From: Rosenbergiella epipactidis
GTDB lineage: Bacteria; Pseudomonadota; Gammaproteobacteria; Enterobacterales; Enterobacteriaceae
Reading direction: 5' to 3'
DNA length: 64,000 nt
NCBI RefSeq assembly: GCF_018494055.1
Contig: NZ_JABBFQ010000004.1
Span: 124,001-188,000 of the forward strand
Shown piece by piece: positions 57,299 through 64,000 of the stretch. The translations under genes and the position numbers were made by a program. Within the stretch, counting starts at the first letter, position 1. Each line of letters opens with the position of its first letter. The notes under the pieces were generated by a model. That model saw only the letters and a program-made list of their open reading frames with translations, was not told the DNA's origin and did not search any database.

Positions 57299-58129
57299 AT
57301 GTCTCAGCAACTAGAAGTTACGCTGCACGATGGTCGTACCATGCCTCAACTCGGCTTGGGGGTTTGGCAAGCTTCGATTGAACAAACTCAGGAAGCCGTC
57401 ACCTATGCCTTAAATACCGGCTATCGTTCTATCGATACCGCAGCCATTTATAAGAACGAAGAGGGTGTAGGTCAGGCATTACAAGCGTCTTCGCTGGCCC
57501 GCGACGACCTGTTTATTACCACTAAGTTGTGGAATTCTGATCAGACTGACTGGCAACGTGCCTTAGAGACCAGCCTCGGTAAGCTGCAACTGGATTATGT
57601 TGATCTCTACCTGATGCACTGGCCCTGCCCACAACAGGATAACTTTGTTCAAGCGTGGGAAGGCATGATCGATCTGCAACGCCAAGGACTTGTCAAAAGT
57701 ATTGGTGTATGTAATTTCCAAGAGACTCATCTGGAGCGTATTATTCGCGAAACCGGGGTTACGCCCGTCGTCAACCAAATCGAATTACATCCCCTGTTCC
57801 AGCAACGCCAGCAACATACTTGGAATGCTCTGCATAAGATCCATACCGAATCGTGGAGTCCTCTGGCTCAAGGCGGTGAAGGTGTCTTCGATCAAGAGAT
57901 TATCCAAACCCTGGCGAAAAAATACCAGAAAACCCCTGCGCAAATTGTTATTCGTTGGCATTTAGATAGCGGTCTTATCGTTATCCCTAAATCGGTCACG
58001 CCTAAACGTATTGATGAGAACTTCGCCGTGTTTGATTTCAAACTTGAAAAAGAAGAGTTAAAAGCGATTGCCGCCTTAGATAGCGGTAAGCGTCTCGGCC
58101 CGGAACCAGAGACTTTCGAGAAGCTTTAA
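57299..58129 (+). CDS. dkgA: 2,5-diketo-D-gluconate/methylglyoxal reductase A
   Basis: Aldo-keto reductase, 276 residues (E. coli DkgA 275). NADPH-dependent reduction of 2,5-diketogluconate, methylglyoxal and other carbonyls. Signature GYRSIDTAAIYKNEEGVG with the catalytic Asp/Tyr, Lys in FITTKLWNSD, His in LMHWPCP, and the cofactor segment IPKSVTPKRIDENF are intact. In the E. coli-like order it lies after metC (with yghB and yqhD lost between). GGAG lies upstream; terminator follows. Confidence 0.94.
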   Translation: MSQQLEVTLHDGRTMPQLGLGVWQASIEQTQEAVTYALNTGYRSIDTAAIYKNEEGVGQALQASSLARDDLFITTKLWNSDQTDWQRALETSLGKLQLDYVDLYLMHWPCPQQDNFVQAWEGMIDLQRQGLVKSIGVCNFQETHLERIIRETGVTPVVNQIELHPLFQQRQQHTWNALHKIHTESWSPLAQGGEGVFDQEIIQTLAKKYQKTPAQIVIRWHLDSGLIVIPKSVTPKRIDENFAVFDFKLEKEELKAIAALDSGKRLGPEPETFEKL

Positions 58130-58136
58130 ATTGTAA

Positions 58137-58157
58137 AGCCTCCCTCTTTGGGAGGCT
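58137..58157. terminator. Terminator between dkgA and ftsP
   Basis: AGCCTCCC (58137-58144), TCTTT loop, GGGAGGCT (58150-58157). It sits between convergent genes with A/T-rich tails on both sides, so it may serve both. Confidence 0.78.
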
Positions 58158-58165
58158 AAATTTAA

Positions 58166-59602
58166 TTAGTAGCTATTCCCTGAGTTAGCAGAAGGTTGAA
58201 CCCGCAGCTGGCCCACTACGCCTTGATCAAATTGCTCTAATGTTTGGCTACCATAGATAAAAGGGAAATGTGCTGAAGAGGTTTGCGGGAAGGTCACCAG
58301 CATCTCGACGCTACCGTCTACCCAAACCGTATCTTTCCATCCCCGATCTTCGACCATTGGCGGCGCGCCGTTGACACTCTTAATCAGGAACATCGCCCCC
58401 TGGATGGAGAAGGATTGTGGCAGATCCGCTTCCACCGTCCAACGCTCAAAACTCCCCTGCTGTGCAGTAATATCCACACGCTTCGCGTCCCATGCCCTAT
58501 CATTTATTCCTGCAGGAGAATCATTTAAGCGAATATGCCGTGTTTGACTGGTTAAGCCAGTCTCCAGCGCAGAGACTAAAGAGGTCGGCACGCTGTCCGT
58601 GACCAGAGGCAGCAACCCTGTTGGTCTTAGCGTTAACACTAATGTCGACGTCAGTACCGTTGAAGGTTCGAAAATCCCTCGAATCCTTTCCATAATCGTT
58701 GCTTCTGTCCCTGCCGTAATGGAAACATTGTGACCGTCAGAAAGATCAATCAACACTTCACGGCGCTCGCCCGGGGCCAGCGATAATTGAGTGGTGGTCA
58801 CAGGTGCGGACATAAATCCTTGATCACCGGCAATCACCGTAAAAGGTCGGTTGTCGGAAAGTTGTAATAGGTAACGACGAGCATTCGACGCATTTAATAA
58901 GCGGAGGCGAACCCAGCCGCGCGAAGCATTGAAATACGGTTTCTGTGTACCATTAACCAGTAGCGTATCACCCAGAAAAGGCGTTGAGCTCCCTTCATAA
59001 ACAGGTGTTCCGAAGTTATCCAGCCGTTTATCTTGAATAATTAACGGAATGTCGTCGACGCCATAATGCTTAGGTAATGGTAGCTGCTTGCTGACGTCAT
59101 CTTCGACTAACCATAATCCAGCCAGTCCACGGTAAACTTGCGAACCGGCGTGCTGTGCAGTGTTGGCATGATACCAAAGGGTCGCGGCAGGTTGACGGAT
59201 AGGCAGAATCGGCGACCAATCGACTTCCGAGGAGATTAAACGTGGCGCCCCCCCAGATAACGGGCCAGGAACATGCAAGCCGCTCACCATCATCGAGACC
59301 GATTCTGTTAGACGGTTACTGTAGATCAACTTGACGTCATCACCGTTCCAGACCTTCACTGTCGGTCCTAAATACATCCCATTAAAACCGATACAGTCAG
59401 CTTGATTACGGCCATTGAACGCCCAATGAGCGTCTTGCATCATTAAAAATATAGGCTGCCCGCGGCGTGATTCAATTAACGGCGGAATATAGAGGGGATT
59501 ACTCCCCTCATTATCTGCAGCAAAGACCGTTTTAGGAAGCAAGGCGGGGCCAACTGCCGCCACCGCCGAACACTGGATAAATTTGCGCCGAGTAAAAGAC
59601 AT
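58166..59602 (-). CDS. ftsP: Cell-division protein FtsP (SufI)
   Basis: Tat-exported periplasmic protein that stabilises the divisome under stress. 478 residues (E. coli 470). The twin-arginine signal RRKFIQ begins at residue 5, cleaved after KTVFA. Three cupredoxin domains of the multicopper oxidase fold are present, but the copper-ligand histidine motifs of true oxidases are not conserved (for example LWYHANTAQHAG in domain 1 and no C-terminal HCHxxxH), as in E. coli FtsP. It is followed upstream by plsC on the same strand. Confidence 0.95.
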   Translation of the reverse strand: MSFTRRKFIQCSAVAAVGPALLPKTVFAADNEGSNPLYIPPLIESRRGQPIFLMMQDAHWAFNGRNQADCIGFNGMYLGPTVKVWNGDDVKLIYSNRLTESVSMMVSGLHVPGPLSGGAPRLISSEVDWSPILPIRQPAATLWYHANTAQHAGSQVYRGLAGLWLVEDDVSKQLPLPKHYGVDDIPLIIQDKRLDNFGTPVYEGSSTPFLGDTLLVNGTQKPYFNASRGWVRLRLLNASNARRYLLQLSDNRPFTVIAGDQGFMSAPVTTTQLSLAPGERREVLIDLSDGHNVSITAGTEATIMERIRGIFEPSTVLTSTLVLTLRPTGLLPLVTDSVPTSLVSALETGLTSQTRHIRLNDSPAGINDRAWDAKRVDITAQQGSFERWTVEADLPQSFSIQGAMFLIKSVNGAPPMVEDRGWKDTVWVDGSVEMLVTFPQTSSAHFPFIYGSQTLEQFDQGVVGQLRVQPSANSGNSY

Positions 59603-59656
59603 TAGCGAACAACCTTCAACAAAAGGGGTATAAGTGAGCCTTGGTATAAGCCGTGA

Positions 59657-60394
59657 TTAATTAACGCGATCAGTTTCACGACGTGCGACTTCAGCGTTTA
59701 ACTCATCCAATTTTTGCTGCATCACTTCACGACAATAATTGGTCAACTTCCTTGCTGACTGATCCTGAAAGGGTGCTGTATCAATTGGCGGAAGCATTTC
59801 GACAATAACTAAACCATTTTTTAAACGGTTAAGGTTAATTTTGTCATGAGTGTCCGACACCACGATCGGAATAATCGGTACTCCTGCCGCTAAGGCAGCG
59901 TGAAAAGCGCCGGTTTTAAAAGGCAGTAATCCTCGGCCGCGGCTACGTGTCCCTTCTGGGAACATCCAGAAAGATACTTTGCCATTTTTTAGTTGATCGA
60001 CAACTTGGTTGATACTGCCGTGTGCTTTAGTCTTGTTATCGCGATCAATCAGTAAATTCCCGGTTAACCAATATAACTGACCGAAAAAAGGGATCCACGC
60101 TAAGCTTTTTTTGCCCACGGTTACGGTGGGAGCTTGCACCATATTCGCCGCGGTGGCCATATCGTAGTTATTTTGGTGGTTAGCGATATAAATCGCGTTA
60201 CCCACGTTTTCAATGCCTGCAGGCTTACGAATATCAAGCGTAATACCAAATACATGGCTCAATTTACCGAACATGTGTGCAAAGGTGGCCACATGTCGTG
60301 GATTACGTGGCGAAAATAAACACCAGATACAGCCGACTAAGCAGACCAAAATAGAATACACGACGACAATGATCGCTCGTAAAATTAACAGCAT
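59657..60394 (-). CDS. plsC: 1-acyl-sn-glycerol-3-phosphate acyltransferase
   Basis: Inner-membrane enzyme adding the second acyl chain in phospholipid synthesis. 245 residues from ATG 60394, exactly the E. coli length; a start ten codons earlier is unsupported, while GAGGG precedes this one. An N-terminal hydrophobic helix is followed by the acyltransferase motif I NHQNNYDM (NHxxxxD) and motif III FPEGTRSRG. Order parC-plsC-ftsP is as in E. coli. Confidence 0.97.
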   Translation of the reverse strand: MLLILRAIIVVVYSILVCLVGCIWCLFSPRNPRHVATFAHMFGKLSHVFGITLDIRKPAGIENVGNAIYIANHQNNYDMATAANMVQAPTVTVGKKSLAWIPFFGQLYWLTGNLLIDRDNKTKAHGSINQVVDQLKNGKVSFWMFPEGTRSRGRGLLPFKTGAFHAALAAGVPIIPIVVSDTHDKINLNRLKNGLVIVEMLPPIDTAPFQDQSARKLTNYCREVMQQKLDELNAEVARRETDRVN

Positions 60395-60408
60395 ATAACC
60401 CTCAAATA

Positions 60409-60430
60409 AGGAGAATGCGCGCACTCTCCT
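60409..60430 (-). terminator. Hairpin between parC and plsC
   Basis: AGGAGAATGC (60409-60418) and GCACTCTCCT (60421-60430) pair over 10 bp with one position that is a G·U wobble in the minus-strand RNA. It lies about 100 bp after parC and 15 bp before plsC; it could end parC or attenuate plsC. Confidence 0.45.
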
Positions 60431-60529
60431 CTTTTATAGTCTTCATTCTAGGAGGGTATCGCACAAGCCTAAGCCGCTTTATACGATACTCCCTTACCCG
60501 AGTTTTTCTATTTCGCAGAGCGATTTCAA

Positions 60530-62767
60530 TTATTCAATATCGACATGATCGATACGTTGTAAACCGCGCGGTAATAATGTCCCTTTACGGCCTCGCTCTG
60601 CTTTAAATTTCTGTAACTCTTCACTACGCAGTTTCAGTTTACGCTTACCGACATAGAGTGTAACGCTACTCTGCTCGTTCAATAAAAGCAGCCACAACAG
60701 CTTATCTTTCCCCGCCACGAAATCGGCGCTTGGAATGGAAATAATTTTATTTCCCTTTCCTTTTGATAATTGTGGAAGGTCGTTGACGGAGAACATCAGC
60801 ATCCGCCCCGCTTCGGTAATCACTAGCAGCTGATCCTTGGCAGGATCAATCACTTGTGGCGTCATGACCTTGGCTTGATCAGGTAATGTTAGCAAGGCTT
60901 TACCCGACTTGGTACGCGACTGTAAATCTGCAAAAGTACAGATAAAGCCGTAACCTGCATCGGATGCCATGAGTAACTGTGTTTCATCCGGTTCCATCAG
61001 CACCTGTTGCACCGTTGCCCCAGGTGGTGGGGTAATCTTACCGGTAATCGGTTCACCCTGTCCGCGTGCTGAAGGGAGCGTAGTCGGATCTAAGGTATAA
61101 CTACGGCCAGTCGAATCAATCACACTGACTGGTTGATTGCTTTTACCTTTAGCCGAGGCTAAGTAGCTATCTCCAGCCTTGTAACTTAGGCCGGTTGGAT
61201 CGATATCATGGCCACGCGCAGCACGTATCCATCCCATCTGTGACAGAACGATGGTCACTGGCTCAGAAGGCACTAAGTCTGTTTCGCTGATCGCTTTAGC
61301 TTCACTGCGCTCTTGCAGCGGTGAACGACGATCATCACCATAAAGTTTGGCATCCGTTTGCAACTCTTTCTTCAGCAACGTATTCATTTTACGTTCTGAC
61401 GCTAATAGTGCTTGTAACTCATCACGCTCTTTTTCAAGCTCTTGCTGCTCACCGCGAATCTTTATCTCTTCCAGACGAGCGAGGTGACGTAATTTTAATT
61501 CGAGGATCGCTTCTGCCTGTGTCTCACTCAGCCCAAACCGTGCGATCATGGCGGACTTCGGTTCATCCTCATTACGGATTATTTCGATTACTTCATCGAT
61601 ATTCAAGAATGCGACAAGCAGGCCTTCTAAGATATGTAATCGATTTAATACTTTTTCCAAGCGATAAGATAAACGACGACGGACCGTATCGCGCCGATAC
61701 GTTAGCCACTCACTTAGAATCTCGCGCAGATTTTTGACGGCTGGGCGATTATCCAAGCCAATCATATTTAGGTTTACGCGATAGCTTTTTTCTAAATCGG
61801 TGGTGGCAAAGAGGTGATTCATCAAGGCTTCGCTGTCAACACGATTTGATCGCGGCACGATCACAATACGTGTTGGGCTTTGATGGTCAGACTCATCACG
61901 AAGATCCTCGACCATCGGCAGCTTCTTATTACGCATTTGCGTCGCAATCTGCTCTAATACCTTGGATCCAGAGGCTTGGTGAGGTAACGCAGTCACTACG
62001 ATCTCCCCCTCCTCCAATTGCCAGACGGCGCGCTGGCGGATACTGCCACGCCCGGTTTCGTAAATTTTACGAATCTCTTTGCGTGGTGTAATGATTTCAG
62101 CTTCGGTCGGAAAATCCGGACCTTGAACAATATCAAGGAGTGCTTCGAGAGAGGTCTCGGGTTTATCAATCAGCGCAATGGTCGCTTGAGCCACTTCGCG
62201 CAGGTTATGCGGCGGAATATCGGTGGCCATGCCCACTGCGATACCGGTAGTACCATTTAGTAGGATATTCGGTAAACGCGCAGGCAGCATTTTCGGCTGT
62301 TCAAGCGTGCCATCAAAGTTTGGAATAAAATCGACCGTGCCCTGCCCTAATTCAGCTAGCAGGGTTTGCGCATACTTGGAGAGTCGCGACTCGGTGTAAC
62401 GCATCGCTGCAAAGGACTTCGGATCATCGGGGGCGCCCCAGTTACCTTGTCCATCAATCAGTGGATAGCGATAGGAAAAAGGTTGTGCCATCAGTACCAT
62501 GGCTTCGTAGCAGGCACTATCACCATGGGGGTGATACTTACCGAGTACATCACCGACAGTCCGCGCCGATTTTTTAAATTTTGCGCTGGCATTGAGGCCC
62601 AATTCTGACATCGCATAAATGATACGACGCTGTACCGGCTTAAGACCGTCTCCAATATAAGGCAATGCGCGATCCATAATGACATACATCGAATAATTGA
62701 GATAAGAATTCTCAGTAAATTCGTGTAGTGCGCGGCGCTCAACACCGTCCTGCGTGATTACACTCAT
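60530..62767 (-). CDS. parC: DNA topoisomerase IV subunit A
   Basis: Type IIA topoisomerase subunit that decatenates daughter chromosomes. 745 residues (E. coli 752). The quinolone-determining region [14 protein letters not shown] shows the wild-type serine and glutamate, and the catalytic tyrosine is in [11 protein letters not shown]. The C-terminal beta-pinwheel is present. The protein ends [11 protein letters not shown], lacking the short acidic/basic tail of E. coli ParC. parE lies close by in the same direction. Confidence 0.97.
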   Translation of the reverse strand: MSVITQDGVERRALHEFTENSYLNYSMYVIMDRALPYIGDGLKPVQRRIIYAMSELGLNASAKFKKSARTVGDVLGKYHPHGDSACYEAMVLMAQPFSYRYPLIDGQGNWGAPDDPKSFAAMRYTESRLSKYAQTLLAELGQGTVDFIPNFDGTLEQPKMLPARLPNILLNGTTGIAVGMATDIPPHNLREVAQATIALIDKPETSLEALLDIVQGPDFPTEAEIITPRKEIRKIYETGRGSIRQRAVWQLEEGEIVVTALPHQASGSKVLEQIATQMRNKKLPMVEDLRDESDHQSPTRIVIVPRSNRVDSEALMNHLFATTDLEKSYRVNLNMIGLDNRPAVKNLREILSEWLTYRRDTVRRRLSYRLEKVLNRLHILEGLLVAFLNIDEVIEIIRNEDEPKSAMIARFGLSETQAEAILELKLRHLARLEEIKIRGEQQELEKERDELQALLASERKMNTLLKKELQTDAKLYGDDRRSPLQERSEAKAISETDLVPSEPVTIVLSQMGWIRAARGHDIDPTGLSYKAGDSYLASAKGKSNQPVSVIDSTGRSYTLDPTTLPSARGQGEPITGKITPPPGATVQQVLMEPDETQLLMASDAGYGFICTFADLQSRTKSGKALLTLPDQAKVMTPQVIDPAKDQLLVITEAGRMLMFSVNDLPQLSKGKGNKIISIPSADFVAGKDKLLWLLLLNEQSSVTLYVGKRKLKLRSEELQKFKAERGRKGTLLPRGLQRIDHVDIE

Positions 62768-62967
62768 GAATTATTCCTCACTTCACTCCCGGGATACCTA
62801 TTTCTGGCGGGATTATTTGCCCGCGATAGTACCTTATTAGACATCGTTAGTCACAATAACTCTGATTTTTGCTCTGTGCAGCTATCGCATAGAGCGTTAA
62901 TTATCTGCGTGTAAATCGTGGATAATTCTTGGGGACAACTCCCCAAATTTGACATGAGAGAAGACCA

Positions 62968-63555
62968 ATGAGCCATATCCACATTATTGATGGCGGAACG
63001 ACCTTCGGCCATTCGCAAGGTGAACTCAACCATACCTTGGCTAACACCGCGCAAGAGACACTTGAAGCCTTGGGTCACAAGGTGACAAAAGTATGTGTAA
63101 CCGATGACTACGATATTGAACAAGAGATTGAACAGTTCGTCGCGGCCGATAGCCTTATCCTGCAGATGCCAGGCTGGTGGATGGGCGAGCCTTGGACCGT
63201 GAAAAAATATATCGACGAAGTCTTTACCTTCGGACATGGCCGTCTTTATGCCAATGATGGGCGCAGCCGTGCCGATAGCGAAAAGCATTATGGTTCTGGT
63301 GGTCTGCTGCAGGGTAAGAAATACCTACTTTCACTGACCTGGAACGCGCCGCTGCAAGCATTTACCGATAAAGAACAGTTCTTCGAAGGTGTCGGCGTCG
63401 ACGGGGTTTACCTTCATACGCACAAAGCCTTTCAATTCTTGGGCATGACCGCACACCCTACCTTTATCTGTAACGATGTGATTAAACGTCCTGACGTCCC
63501 AACCTATCTTCGCGACTATCAAAAACACCTGACCGATACTTTCGGCCAGGCGTAA
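62968..63555 (+). CDS. mdaB: NADPH:quinone oxidoreductase MdaB
   Basis: Flavodoxin-like FAD enzyme reducing quinones by two electrons, protecting from redox cycling. 195 residues (E. coli 193). It keeps PGWWMGEPWTVKKYIDEVF and SLTWNAPLQAF, typical of the modulator-of-drug-activity group. It lies between parC and parE in the opposite direction and ends 12 bp from the parE end. The E. coli partner ygiN, which lies between mdaB and parE, is absent. Confidence 0.95.
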   Translation: MSHIHIIDGGTTFGHSQGELNHTLANTAQETLEALGHKVTKVCVTDDYDIEQEIEQFVAADSLILQMPGWWMGEPWTVKKYIDEVFTFGHGRLYANDGRSRADSEKHYGSGGLLQGKKYLLSLTWNAPLQAFTDKEQFFEGVGVDGVYLHTHKAFQFLGMTAHPTFICNDVIKRPDVPTYLRDYQKHLTDTFGQA

Positions 63556-63567
63556 TCCAGCGGGGGA

Positions 63568-64000
63568 TCAGAGTTCGATCTCGACCTGATCTCCTTGCTC
63601 CTGTAACCAATTCCGGCGATCTTCCGAACGCTTCTTCGCCAGCAGCATATCCATAACGCGCAGGGTTTCCGCCTCATCTTCCTCACTGATTGTCAGCTGT
63701 ACCAAGCGACGCGTATTCGGATCAAGCGTGGTTTCACGAAGTTGTGAAGGGTTCATCTCGCCTAACCCCTTAAAACGTTGTACGCTGATTTTTCCGCGCT
63801 TACGACTTAGCTTATCGATGATTATTTCTTTTTCGTCATCATCCAGCGCATAGTGAACCTCTTTACCTAAATCGATACGGTAAAGCGGCGGCATGGCAAC
63901 ATAGACGTGACCGTTACGCACTAGATTCCGGAAATGCTTAACGAATAGCGCGCATAACAATGTGGCGATGTGTAATCCATCGGAGTCAGCATCGGCCAAA
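63568..64000 (-). CDS. parE: DNA topoisomerase IV subunit B, C-terminal part (truncated by window edge)
   Basis: 144 codons of the C-terminal end of ParE; the 5' part lies beyond base 64000. The Mg-binding TOPRIM aspartates appear in MADADSDGLHIATL (the first codon, TTG at 63999, is internal), followed by RFKGLGEMNPSQL, a motif of GyrB/ParE. It ends GDQVEIEL. With ParC it forms topoisomerase IV. Confidence 0.97.
   Translation of the reverse strand, partial: LADADSDGLHIATLLCALFVKHFRNLVRNGHVYVAMPPLYRIDLGKEVHYALDDDEKEIIIDKLSRKRGKISVQRFKGLGEMNPSQLRETTLDPNTRRLVQLTISEEDEAETLRVMDMLLAKKRSEDRRNWLQEQGDQVEIEL

Noticed and set aside
1..64000. CRISPR arrays, insertion sequences, prophage genes
   Set aside because: No regularly spaced repeats, transposase motifs, integrase or phage structural genes were seen in the window.

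Overview
The window is chromosomal DNA of a gammaproteobacterium of the order Enterobacterales. Nearly every housekeeping gene matches its Escherichia coli counterpart in length and order (tktA, speB, speA, metK, galP, sprT, endA, rsmE, gshB, yqgE, ruvX, yggR, yggS, yggT, rdgB, hemW; mutY-yggX-mltC; trmB-yggL-yggN; prfC-osmY-ytjA-yjjV-deo; exbB/metC; ftsP-plsC-parC; mdaB/parE). The modest GC and scattered gene losses suggest a non-E. coli relative such as an Erwiniaceae member. That placement is inference; nothing here fixes the genus.

Layout. 1-24 kb is core: transketolase, polyamine synthesis (speA-speB), S-adenosylmethionine synthetase, a galactose permease with a well-formed GalR/CRP control region, then small conserved housekeeping genes. 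22-26 kb holds acuI, a Fur-linked siderophore-reductase gene, a cytoplasmic trehalase and, convergent with it, an exported protein built almost entirely of 11-residue LEA-like repeats. 26.5-39.5 kb is a visibly AT-rich accessory island. It contains an atypical LuxR-type regulator, a PapI/FaeA-like regulator, and a tightly packed minus-strand operon (cupin, two nucleotidyltransferase-like proteins, glycosyltransferase, WavE-type glycosyltransferase, phosphodiesterase-like and HAD phosphatase-like proteins, a GDSL-esterase autotransporter and an O-acyltransferase). The acyltransferase is split at a nine-base homopolymer. Upstream of this operon lies a tandem array of four AriR/YmgB-like small proteins.

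39.5-43.4 kb carries a glucosamine-kinase-like gene, crcB, tRNA-Phe and a stand-alone PBP2 (mrdA) gene without rodA. 43.5-50 kb is the deo/yjjV/ytjA/osmY/prfC block with deoA missing. 50-58 kb has ferritin, an MHYT-GGDEF-EAL protein, a citrate-type MFS transporter, exbBD, metC and dkgA. 58-64 kb has ftsP, plsC, parC, mdaB and the C-terminal end of parE, which runs off the window.

How it fits together. The island looks like a surface-glycan decoration locus: activated sugar or alcohol donors are made (nucleotidyltransferases, phosphatase), transferred (glycosyltransferases), acylated by the inner-membrane acyltransferase and possibly de-esterified at the cell surface by the autotransporter. 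No polymerase, flippase or exporter is present, so it probably modifies a glycan made elsewhere. The adjacent AriR-like array and regulators would fit Rcs- or biofilm-type control, but this is inferred from family membership and proximity only.
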